Made by a program: the position numbers and the translations under genes. From Pedobacter africanus (GTDB taxonomy: Bacteria > Bacteroidota > Bacteroidia > Sphingobacteriales > Sphingobacteriaceae), in NCBI RefSeq assembly GCF_900176535.1, contig NZ_FWXT01000001.1, positions 1,488,001 to 1,552,000 of the forward strand: a DNA stretch of 64,000 nt, given 5' to 3'. Positions 43,590 to 51,971 of the stretch are shown piece after piece. Numbering within the stretch: the first letter of the stretch is position 1; each line of letters starts with the position of its first letter. The notes beneath the pieces were generated by a model that was not told the origin of the DNA, searched no databases, and worked only from the letters and a program-made list of their open reading frames with translations.

Positions 43590-43681
43590 AAAAAAAAACA
43601 GGTCCGGATTGGAGCCGAACCTGCATAGCCTGGGTTACATCTTAATTTATTGCAGTAACAACAAATATCAACAACCCAAAA
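43590..43681 (-). ncRNA. Candidate antisense RNA with intrinsic terminator over the SusC2 leader
   Basis: On the minus strand a hairpin, CAGGTCCGG (plus 43599-43607) with CCGAACCTG (43615-43623), eight of nine paired, is followed by nine U residues (A-run 43590-43598): a strong intrinsic terminator pointing away from SusC2. The minus-strand box TACATTTG (plus 43688-43695), an exact TAnnTTTG overlapping the SusC2 ATG, would start the RNA near 43681. Predicted length about 90 nt. No -33 TTG was found. The terminator is solid, the promoter tentative. Confidence 0.45.
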
Positions 43682-43694
43682 CCCAAACAAATGT

Positions 43695-46600
43695 ATGAAA
43701 TTTTACCATTCATTCAGGTCTGAGCTATGCGCCGACAGACCGAACCAAATATTGCGTATTATGAAGTTAACCATTATCATAATGACCACCTTTCTTTTAC
43801 AGGTCAGCGCAGCAGGTTTTGCCCAAAGAATTACATTAAATGAATCGAATGCCTCTCTTGAAAAAATTGTAGCACAGATCAGGAAACAAAGTGGTTATGA
43901 TTTTATAGTAAATGCCAGATCGCTTAAAACAGCAAAACCGGTTAGCGTTCATGTAAAAAATGCAACACTGGAAGAAGCACTTACCATATGCTTCTCCAAT
44001 CAGCCGCTGACTTATGTGCTAGAAGAGATGACTGTGGTGATCAAAGACAGGCCCAGAACACTAATTCAGCGCATTATAGAAGTTTTGCAGGCTACAGATA
44101 TCAGAGGAAGGGTGACCGATGAAAAAGGCAACCCGCTTGCAGGTGTAACCATAACCGAAAAAGGCACCAATAACCGCAGCATAAGTCAAAACAACGGAGA
44201 ATTTACATTGCGTAATGTTAAAGAAAATGCAACACTGGTTTATACTTTTATCGGATATAAAACCCGTGAACTGAAACTGGGCAACCGCACAAACTTCAGT
44301 GTTTCAATGGAGCAGGATATTCCTAGCCTGGAGCAGATTGTAGTAACAGCTTACGGCACCTCGAAGGTGAAAGATGTAACCGGATCTGTAGCGCGTCTGG
44401 GAGAAAAAGAAGTTAAAAATGCACCAATGGGTGCCACTATCCAAAGCCTGATCCAGGGGCGGGCCTCTGGTGTAAATGTTGCCGTACAGTCGGCCTCTCC
44501 CACCTCACCCATCAGCGTGGTTATCCGTGGTGCATCGTCACTCTCCGGAAATAATCAACCCTTGTGGGTGATAGACGGGGTACCTGATTATTCTACCTCA
44601 ACTACCGGGAATATTCAAAACTCACTGTATAACCTGAACCTGAACGATGTGGAAAGTGTAGACATTTTAAAGGATGCTTCTGCTACCGCATTATATGGTT
44701 CGAGGGCAGCAAACGGGGTGGTGATTGTAACTACCAAGCGGGGAATTACCGGCCAGAAGCCTACTATTGAAATTTCCAGCCGCCTGGGTTACATGCAGCA
44801 GGATTTTAATGGCTACAAATACATGGAGGCCCCAGAGTATATTCGTTTTGCGGATGCTGCAGCAAGGGAAGAGGCTTACAGAAGGGGAGTTTTTGATTAT
44901 TTCACCCGGCTTTACCTGGATGAGCAGGCTTTTTTTAACCTGAACACCAGCGAGTTCAACAGAAGTTCCTTTAAAGTACTTCCTGGTGCCTATTACGAAG
45001 GCAATACCAACTGGCTCAAAGAAATGACCCAGAACCCGCTTACCCAGCAGCATGACATTTCACTGCGCGGTGGTACGGAGAACATTGCTTATTATGTTTC
45101 ACTAAACAATACCAATAACGAGGGGATTGTAAAAACAGGAAGCAGCAGGGTTTACGGAGGTCGTATCAACCTGGAGGCCAATATCCGCAGGGGCCTTAAG
45201 TTTGGCCTGAACCTGAGCGGTTCATCCCGTAAAACAGACGACAAGGATTATATGTTAACAGTCTTGAAACAAATCCGACCAGATATTCCTGCTTACAATC
45301 CGGATGGCTCCCTGTTTACCCGGGACCCCTATACAGAAAACCCTTATACTACTTTGCTGAATACCCAAACTGCCAACGGGCAGATTTTTAATGGTACAGG
45401 TTACCTGGAATATGCGATCCTGAAAGAACTGGTTATTAAAACGGCTTTCACCGCCAATTATAACAATTCGCAAAGCCTGACCTACAAACGTAAAGGCAGT
45501 ACATTTAACACCACTGGCAGCCGCAGCTGGAGCAATCCTAAAATACAGACCAACGTATGGGAAAATACGCTTACTTATGCCAAAAACTTTGGTAAGCACG
45601 ACATTACAGCTCTTGTGGGCTACTCCATGGAGAAAAACAATGGCTTAACCTACAGCATGAATGCCACCAATTTCCCGGATGATGATATTCTGAACGATTT
45701 TTCATCAGGCGCTACCCGGGGTGCGCTTGGCGAAACATTTACAGAGAATGCCCTGATCTCGGAGTTTGCACGTGCGCACTATAAATTTAACGACCGCTAC
45801 ATTATTTCCGGTACCATCAGGCGTGATGGTTCATCGCGTTTCGGACCAGATAAACGCTGGGGAACTTTCCCTTCGGGAGCAATTGCCTGGTTGCTTACAG
45901 AAGAAGACTTCATGAAAGGTAAAGGTCTGAGAAAGATCATCAATTACATTAAAATCAGGGCCTCAATTGGTAAGGCCGGTTCGCAGAACCTGGGCAATTA
46001 TGACTGGATTACCCGCGTAGGTTCTTCAAGGTACAATGAAAACCCTGCCATGGCCCCTAGTTCTATTGGTAACTACGGCCTGCAATGGGAGCAGACATTA
46101 ATGAAGGATGCGGGAATTGATTTCGGACTTTGGGACGACAGGATCAGGGGTACTTTTGGGGTTTATCAGAAAAATACCGATCAGCTGATCTATAACCTTC
46201 CGCTGCCGCCAAGCTCTTCTTTAACCAATATCAGTGCCAATGTGGCCTCATTAAAAAACAAGGGGGTTGAGTTTGATATTAAGGTAGATGTGATCCGTAA
46301 AAACGATCTGACATTTACGGTCGACTTCAATGCATCCAACAATGTTAACCGCATCCTGAAGATTAATGGCATTACCAAACAACTGAACTTCCCTGATGAC
46401 TACTCCCCATATATGACCGTTAAGGAGGGGCAGCGTACCGGCGAATGGTTTGGTTATCAAACCGCCCGCAGGCTGTTTGTGACACCTGAAGAGATCATCG
46501 CCCTGCAAAAAGTAAACCCGGTTACCGGTGCAAAGGTTTTCTACCGTACTTCTACAGAGAACATCGGCGACCTTTATTTCATTGACCAGAATGGTGATGG

Positions 46601-47156
46601 GGTAATTAATGCTGACGATAAAGTAAAGCTGGGCAGTGCCGATGCCAAAATATATGGTGGATTTGGAATGAGCCTGTATTATAAAAACTTTATGGTAAAC
46701 ACCACCTTTACCTATTCGTACGGTAACATGAGGTTATGGAAAATGCCTTTAGATGATGTAGGCTATGTAGGTAACTATAATCACAGTAACCTGATTGCAG
46801 GCCGAAGCGCAACCCTGCTAAGCCCTTACGAAGCAGCCATACCAAGGATGACCCATTACGGTGACGGGGCCAACAGTACTTTTTCTGATTACTTCCTGTA
46901 CGACGCTTCCTATATCAGGCTGAATGCGCTGAACATCAGTTACCGCATTCCGGACCATATTTTTAAAAACAAGCTGATACAGGGTATCAATTTTACATTC
47001 CAGGCTACCAATCTGTTCACCTTTACCAAATACCCGGGCTTTGACCCTCAGGGCAACTGGTCGAGCAGTGCAATCGGCACCGGAATGGGTGTAGACAACA
47101 GCTATTATCCTTCGGCCAGGATCTATAACCTGGGTGTTAAGTTCACTTTTAAATAA
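43695..47156 (+). CDS. SusC/RagA TonB-linked outer-membrane protein with STN domain (locus 2)
   Basis: 1153 residues. As in locus 1, an N-terminal extension precedes the signal segment (MKLTIIIMTTFLLQVSAAGFAQ at residue 23). STN domain about 45-118; carboxypeptidase-regulatory domain about 135-212 (DIRGRVTDEKGNPLAGVTI); plug about 220-350 (DGVPDYSTSTTGNIQ; LYGSRAANGVVIVTTKRG); barrel ending NLGVKFTFK. Imports an unknown ligand with TonB. An out-of-frame ATG lies 4 bases upstream (43691). Its TAA overlaps the SusD2 start (TAATG). Confidence 0.95.
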   Translation: MKFYHSFRSELCADRPNQILRIMKLTIIIMTTFLLQVSAAGFAQRITLNESNASLEKIVAQIRKQSGYDFIVNARSLKTAKPVSVHVKNATLEEALTICFSNQPLTYVLEEMTVVIKDRPRTLIQRIIEVLQATDIRGRVTDEKGNPLAGVTITEKGTNNRSISQNNGEFTLRNVKENATLVYTFIGYKTRELKLGNRTNFSVSMEQDIPSLEQIVVTAYGTSKVKDVTGSVARLGEKEVKNAPMGATIQSLIQGRASGVNVAVQSASPTSPISVVIRGASSLSGNNQPLWVIDGVPDYSTSTTGNIQNSLYNLNLNDVESVDILKDASATALYGSRAANGVVIVTTKRGITGQKPTIEISSRLGYMQQDFNGYKYMEAPEYIRFADAAAREEAYRRGVFDYFTRLYLDEQAFFNLNTSEFNRSSFKVLPGAYYEGNTNWLKEMTQNPLTQQHDISLRGGTENIAYYVSLNNTNNEGIVKTGSSRVYGGRINLEANIRRGLKFGLNLSGSSRKTDDKDYMLTVLKQIRPDIPAYNPDGSLFTRDPYTENPYTTLLNTQTANGQIFNGTGYLEYAILKELVIKTAFTANYNNSQSLTYKRKGSTFNTTGSRSWSNPKIQTNVWENTLTYAKNFGKHDITALVGYSMEKNNGLTYSMNATNFPDDDILNDFSSGATRGALGETFTENALISEFARAHYKFNDRYIISGTIRRDGSSRFGPDKRWGTFPSGAIAWLLTEEDFMKGKGLRKIINYIKIRASIGKAGSQNLGNYDWITRVGSSRYNENPAMAPSSIGNYGLQWEQTLMKDAGIDFGLWDDRIRGTFGVYQKNTDQLIYNLPLPPSSSLTNISANVASLKNKGVEFDIKVDVIRKNDLTFTVDFNASNNVNRILKINGITKQLNFPDDYSPYMTVKEGQRTGEWFGYQTARRLFVTPEEIIALQKVNPVTGAKVFYRTSTENIGDLYFIDQNGDGVINADDKVKLGSADAKIYGGFGMSLYYKNFMVNTTFTYSYGNMRLWKMPLDDVGYVGNYNHSNLIAGRSATLLSPYEAAIPRMTHYGDGANSTFSDYFLYDASYIRLNALNISYRIPDHIFKNKLIQGINFTFQATNLFTFTKYPGFDPQGNWSSSAIGTGMGVDNSYYPSARIYNLGVKFTFK

Positions 47157-48667
47157 TGGCGATGAACCACAATAAATGCATAAACATGAAAAAGATCATT
47201 TATACCTTATTGCTTTTGGGCAGCTTTAGTATCCTTTCCTGCAAGGACTACCTGGATATACAGCCCATCCATAACCTTACTGATGCCAATGCCATTAAAG
47301 ACCCGGCCACAGCTAAAGCTGCATTGGGTGGCGTGTATGCCAGTTTTCAGAATGACGACTGGTCGGGCGCCCTGTATGCCGCCCAGGCATCAAAATCAGG
47401 GCTTGTACGGTTTATCGCAGCAGAATACGATATGTCGTACAATCAGACATCGATTGGGGCAGTCTCCTGGACAGCATTTTATAAAAGTCTGAATGCGGCC
47501 AACTTTGCCATTTCGGGCATCAGCAAACTCCCGGAATCGGTTATGAGCAGCACAGACAAAAATCTGCTTACCGCGGAAGGCCGCTGCCTGAGGGCCTGGG
47601 TGAATGCCAATATCCTGTGGAACTATACACACTGGTGGGCAGATGACGCTGATCCGTATGGCCTGCTTTACAGGGATGAGGTTGTTAGTCTGGATAACAT
47701 CAGAAAAGCACGGATCTCCGTAGGGGAAAGTTATAAAAAAATATATGAGGACCTGGACTTTGCCATTACCAATCTGCCTGATATCACTACACCGCGTTAT
47801 GTTTCCAAACAGTTTGCCAAGGCACTGAAAGCCAAACTCCTGCTGTACCGCGGCGGATACAGAAATACCAGTGCCGACCTGCAGGCTGCATTGGGCCTGG
47901 TGAACGATGTGCTGACCAACCGTCCGTCAACCTTTGCAATGGAAGCGAACCTGGCAGATGTATATGCCAACTCCTGGGATTCCAAAGAAAACCTTTTTGT
48001 AAGGTACCTGGAAAACGATGGTACCCGTTCAACAAAAGGAGGTTATTACTATACCTATTACCTGTCGCAAATTGGCGGCACTACACTTCCGCTGCCAATT
48101 GGGGGCGTGGCAACTGCAGGCCTGGTTGCCGGATACGACTGGTTTAGCGCCGATCCGAGATGGCCGGTAGTTACCGGCCCGGTACGTGCCGGCGAGACCT
48201 GGGACAATACCATGCGCTACACCTTTAAAAAAGTGGCCAGACTGGGGCGTTATGCCGGACAAATTGCCAGTCCGCCTGATGAAAAATATGCAGCCTATTA
48301 CTTCCGTTTCCCTGAACTTTACCTGATGAAAGCCGAATTGCTGGCCCGCACTGGTGCAACCCCTGCCCAGGCCATTGCTCCGATTAATGAAATGCGTGCT
48401 AAACGGGTTACACCGGTATTACCGGCCTTAAACCCTGCCAATACAGATCAGCTGATGGACATGATCTTTAAAGAGATCGTTACAGAAACATTTCTGGAAA
48501 ACGGGAGCGAGTTTTTTGCTGCACTGCGCTTTAAAACCAACGGGCAGCCCTGGATTGTAGCCCTGAAAAACGGAAAGGCCCTGGAAGAAAATAAAATATG
48601 CAGACCTATTCCCGACGCAGAGATTGTAAACAATCCATTAATGGAACAGAACCCTGATTTAAAATAA
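47156..48667 (+). CDS. RagB/SusD-family lipoprotein (locus 2)
   Basis: 503 residues from the ATG overlapping the SusC stop (47156); the ATG at 47186 (MKKIIYTLLLLGSFSILSC) would give a more typical signal peptide and is a real alternative. Lipobox SILSC. SusD fold: DYLDIQPIHNLTDAN, TAEGRCLRAWVNANILWNYTHWWADD and YYFRFPELYLMKAELLAR are characteristic. Surface ligand-binding lid for SusC2. Confidence 0.93.
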   Translation: MAMNHNKCINMKKIIYTLLLLGSFSILSCKDYLDIQPIHNLTDANAIKDPATAKAALGGVYASFQNDDWSGALYAAQASKSGLVRFIAAEYDMSYNQTSIGAVSWTAFYKSLNAANFAISGISKLPESVMSSTDKNLLTAEGRCLRAWVNANILWNYTHWWADDADPYGLLYRDEVVSLDNIRKARISVGESYKKIYEDLDFAITNLPDITTPRYVSKQFAKALKAKLLLYRGGYRNTSADLQAALGLVNDVLTNRPSTFAMEANLADVYANSWDSKENLFVRYLENDGTRSTKGGYYYTYYLSQIGGTTLPLPIGGVATAGLVAGYDWFSADPRWPVVTGPVRAGETWDNTMRYTFKKVARLGRYAGQIASPPDEKYAAYYFRFPELYLMKAELLARTGATPAQAIAPINEMRAKRVTPVLPALNPANTDQLMDMIFKEIVTETFLENGSEFFAALRFKTNGQPWIVALKNGKALEENKICRPIPDAEIVNNPLMEQNPDLK

Positions 48668-48674
48668 TATAGTT

Positions 48675-49598
48675 ATGAAGATCAACAAATATATCGCAAT
48701 ACTGCTGCTGGTACTGAGCAGCACTGTTTTCTATTCCTGCGAAAAAGACAGCAAAATACTGATCCCTTATCCTGAAGACATTACTTTTGAGGACCAGCAG
48801 CTGGCAGATTTTACATTCAAAATACCCACGGCACCTTTTAAATCGGGCAATGAGAAGTCGGGCATCATCACTTTTAATGTAAAGAACAATCCTGATGGTT
48901 CTTTTTCAGGCTTCGCCATATCCAATAAAAACTGGCGCTCCTATCCATGGGGGCTGAGCCCTGATTTTCCTCCTCCAGGCGGACTTACCCCTGCCGGGAC
49001 GAAATTGCGTATCGATTCCTGTATTTACAGTGTATATACCGTAACGACAAATCAGACCAACAATTTCCTGGTAGCATCGGTGAAAGATGAAGATGCTTCC
49101 TTTACATTGGAAAAAGCAGCAGTAGTAGAATATGCCCTGGTAGCCAATACCACCTACAATTACCTGCTTGAAAATTATGGATCCATCTATTCCGGCACAC
49201 TTGATCCGGCTACACAGGCTTACTCCATTACGGGTACAAAGGTAAAGAACATCAATATTGCCAACCCTTCTACCTTGTTGTACGGCCGGTTTACCCTGCC
49301 AGGGCCAGGCGGACAAAACATGATCAAACTCAATACAGGCTATATCAAACTGACTGCCAAAGGCTATAACGGTAGTTCGGCCACCGGGACTGTAGATTAC
49401 TGGCTTGCTGTACGCCCTGGGGCAGATCCGGCCAATCCTACAGCCAGTTACATCGCTCCCAACTGGTCTAAAATGGACCTGAGTAGTCTTGGCGCTGTAA
49501 CAAGGGTGGTATTTAGCCTGTCCAACTCCTATAACGGTACGGTAAATGCAAACATAGCGCCTTACTTTTGCCTTGATGGAATACGATTGAGAAAATAA
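48675..49598 (+). CDS. DUF4465-like surface lipoprotein
   Basis: 307 residues. Lipobox VFYSC (C22). FSGFAISNKNWRSYPWG and the C-terminal run GTVDYWLAV ... WSKMDLSSLGAVTRVVFSLS ... APYFCLDGIRLRK follow the pattern of DUF4465 proteins (GFAISN; YLAD; VDLSxLGxVxxLxF; YFCxD). Some Bacteroides DUF4465 proteins (BtuH) are described as surface cobalamin-binding proteins; whether that holds here is open. It lies 7 bases after SusD2, so it is part of the uptake operon. Confidence 0.65.
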   Translation: MKINKYIAILLLVLSSTVFYSCEKDSKILIPYPEDITFEDQQLADFTFKIPTAPFKSGNEKSGIITFNVKNNPDGSFSGFAISNKNWRSYPWGLSPDFPPPGGLTPAGTKLRIDSCIYSVYTVTTNQTNNFLVASVKDEDASFTLEKAAVVEYALVANTTYNYLLENYGSIYSGTLDPATQAYSITGTKVKNINIANPSTLLYGRFTLPGPGGQNMIKLNTGYIKLTAKGYNGSSATGTVDYWLAVRPGADPANPTASYIAPNWSKMDLSSLGAVTRVVFSLSNSYNGTVNANIAPYFCLDGIRLRK

Positions 49599-49619
49599 AT
49601 TTAACCAAAATAAAGAACT

Positions 49620-50819
49620 ATGAAACCATTATCATTTGCCTCTGCCCTGCTCCTCACGCTTGCAGCGGTACAAGGCTATAGTCAAACCGGCTTCAACATT
49701 AGCGGGAATGTAAGCGGCGGTGCCGATGGCCGCAAGGTATACCTGCGGGCAGAAGATTCATTTGGCAAGTACCAGGACAGCACAGTGCTAAAAAATGGAG
49801 CATTCCAGTTTAAAGGCAATGTTGCCTATCCCCAGTTTTACACCATTGTATTTGGCAAGCTGCCAAAGCAAAGGTTTGCTTCTGCCCTGCCCCTTTTTGT
49901 AGAAAACAAAAAGATCAGTATTTCGGCCCCTCTGGACAGCAATTTAACTGAGCTGGAGCTGAACTATATGGGCGGCTATCCTTATGAAAAAGTAAAAGTT
50001 ACAGGATCGGCTTCGCATAACCTATTCCTTAAATTTAATGCGGGCTATGAGCCTCTAAAAAAGCAAAACAGCGCAGCTTTTGATGCCTACATTAAGTACC
50101 TGAACCCAGGGAAAGACAAACAGAAGGGCCCGATATCCGAAGGCATAAAACTGGTGGAAGCCATTGACGCTACAAAGGCCGTTTTACTGGGTTATGTAAA
50201 TAATTTCATCAAACAGAACAATTCCAGTCCGGTTGCATTATATGTAGCCAAGAAGAATATTGGCTCATTTACCGCAAAAGAGATCGATGAAGTACTGTCC
50301 TCATTATCGCCTGCATTAAAAGCATCGGCCGGAGGCAAAAGCCTGATAGAAAAAGCAGAAGTTGTAAAAAGGACCGCTGTAGGCTCAAAATTTGTTGATT
50401 TTGCATTTAACGACAAGGACGGTAATCCTGTAAAGCTATCAGACCATGTTGGAAAAGGAAAGTATACCCTGCTTGAATTCTGGGCTTCTTGGTGCGGTCC
50501 ATGCCGGGCCGACATCCCCCATTTGAAAGAAGCATATGAACTGTATCACCCTGCAGGCTTTGAAGTGATCAGCATTTCTATGGATGACGACAAGGCCAAA
50601 TGGTTAAAAGCAATTGCCGACGAACAAATGAGCTGGTTGCAGGTTTCTGACCTGAAAGCCTTTACAGGTGACTTCTCTAAGATCTATAATTTTAACGGCA
50701 TCCCTACTTGCGTATTGGTTGGCCCTGAAGGGGACATCATTACCCGGAACATGCGTGGATTATGGATGGACAAAAAACTGATCGAATTGTACGGTAACAA
50801 ATTTGGGGCTAAATATTAA
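49620..50819 (+). CDS. TlpA-type thiol-disulfide oxidoreductase with DUF4369 domain
   Basis: 399 residues. Signal peptide (about 22 residues, no lipobox), N-terminal DUF4369 beta domain (about 24-130), helical linker, then a thioredoxin/AhpC-TSA domain with the redox motif WCGPC (291-295, within LEFWASWCGPCRADIPHL). Periplasmic or surface-facing thiol reductase. Genes of this type often end SusC/SusD operons in Pedobacter and relatives. 21 bases after the DUF4465-like gene; a strong terminator follows. Confidence 0.93.
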   Translation: MKPLSFASALLLTLAAVQGYSQTGFNISGNVSGGADGRKVYLRAEDSFGKYQDSTVLKNGAFQFKGNVAYPQFYTIVFGKLPKQRFASALPLFVENKKISISAPLDSNLTELELNYMGGYPYEKVKVTGSASHNLFLKFNAGYEPLKKQNSAAFDAYIKYLNPGKDKQKGPISEGIKLVEAIDATKAVLLGYVNNFIKQNNSSPVALYVAKKNIGSFTAKEIDEVLSSLSPALKASAGGKSLIEKAEVVKRTAVGSKFVDFAFNDKDGNPVKLSDHVGKGKYTLLEFWASWCGPCRADIPHLKEAYELYHPAGFEVISISMDDDKAKWLKAIADEQMSWLQVSDLKAFTGDFSKIYNFNGIPTCVLVGPEGDIITRNMRGLWMDKKLIELYGNKFGAKY

Positions 50820-50845
50820 CAAAGCCATTTATTTAATGTAACATA

Positions 50846-50880
50846 AAAAGGGGCTGAACGGTTCAGTCCCTTTTTTATTT
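50846..50880 (+). terminator. Terminator of locus 2
   Basis: AAAAGGGGCTGAAC (50846-50859) pairs with GTTCAGTCCCTTTT (50861-50874), one G-T style mismatch, followed by TTTATTT. Marks the end of the FecR2-to-TlpA transcript. Confidence 0.9.
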
Positions 50881-50924
50881 CTTTTGTCTGCAATTTTTGG
50901 CGAAGTTATTGAGCAGATGGGCTT

Positions 50925-51971
50925 ATGCCCAATCATCCGCTCCGTTTACGCTTTTGCTCGATTGCCTGTCTGATTTTTCTGACAGTATTTTGCACGTCTT
51001 GCAGTAAAAATAGCGGAACCACTACCGCATTTTATTATTGGAAACAAAATTTTAATCTCAATAAAACACAGGTATCGCTTTTGAACAACACCGGAAACGG
51101 TAAGCTCTATGTACGCTTTTTTGATATCAAATGGGATCCAAAAGCCAATTGCCCTTACCCGGAGGCTGTTCTCCACTTTGGTAAACTTACACCGCTGCCA
51201 GACATTACACCTGTTATCTTCATCACCAATCAGACTTTCGAAAAACTAGCCGTAGATGACCTCGATAGTTTAGCTGTTAAGAGCAATGCCCTCATTGAAA
51301 AGCTTGCCAAACAGCAGCAACTTGCCTATAAGGCCATACAAATTGACTGTGACTGGACCATTGGCACCAAAGAAAAATATTTTAGCTTTTTAAAGACCTT
51401 AAAAAAGATCAGCAAAAAATCACTGGAAAGCACCATCAGGTTGCACCAGGTAAAATACCAGTTCAAAACGGGTGTGCCACCGGTTGACCGGGGTATATTG
51501 ATGTTTTACAACATGGGTAAACTATCTGCTGATCCCGCAGCAGCAAATTCTATATACAATGCTAAAGATGCCACTCCGTATCTTAGTAGTTTACCTAATT
51601 ATCTTTTGCCATTAGACATTGCCTTACCCGTATTTTCATGGTCCATACAGATCAGGGACGGCAAAATTATCCAGGTATATGGAAAAATAGGGAGAAATGA
51701 ATTGAATAATACCACTAACTTTAAGCAAACAGCACAAAAGGATGTATATGTGGCAACAAACAGCTTTTTTACCGGGGGTATTTATGTAAAGGCTGGCGAC
51801 ATTTTCAAACTGGAAGAAAGCAACAAAAAGACTTTAGAAGGGGCGGCAAAACAACTGTCGTCCCATTTAAATAAAAAAGACAAAAGAACAATCATCTATT
51901 ATGAACTTGGCAACCTCAATTTATCAGCATTTAAAGCAGCGGATTTCAAAGAAATTTCTACTTATTTTTAG
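50925..51971 (+). CDS. Lipoprotein of unknown function, possibly TIM-barrel
   Basis: 348 residues. Lipobox CTSC (C26). Segments FYYWKQNF, LYVRFFDIKWD, IQIDCDWTIGTKEKYFSFLKTL and GILMFYNMG recall the strand ends of glycosidase-like TIM barrels (compare DUF3142-type proteins with GxQxDFD). No confident family. The last 71 bases overlap the next gene in another frame, so the two are almost certainly translated together. Confidence 0.6.
   Translation: MPNHPLRLRFCSIACLIFLTVFCTSCSKNSGTTTAFYYWKQNFNLNKTQVSLLNNTGNGKLYVRFFDIKWDPKANCPYPEAVLHFGKLTPLPDITPVIFITNQTFEKLAVDDLDSLAVKSNALIEKLAKQQQLAYKAIQIDCDWTIGTKEKYFSFLKTLKKISKKSLESTIRLHQVKYQFKTGVPPVDRGILMFYNMGKLSADPAAANSIYNAKDATPYLSSLPNYLLPLDIALPVFSWSIQIRDGKIIQVYGKIGRNELNNTTNFKQTAQKDVYVATNSFFTGGIYVKAGDIFKLEESNKKTLEGAAKQLSSHLNKKDKRTIIYYELGNLNLSAFKAADFKEISTYF

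Noticed and set aside
43501..43694. Cobalamin riboswitch in the SusC2 leader, considered because of the DUF4465-like gene
   Set aside because: No B12-box-like sequence was found; the leader instead holds a hairpin with the U-tract on the opposite strand.
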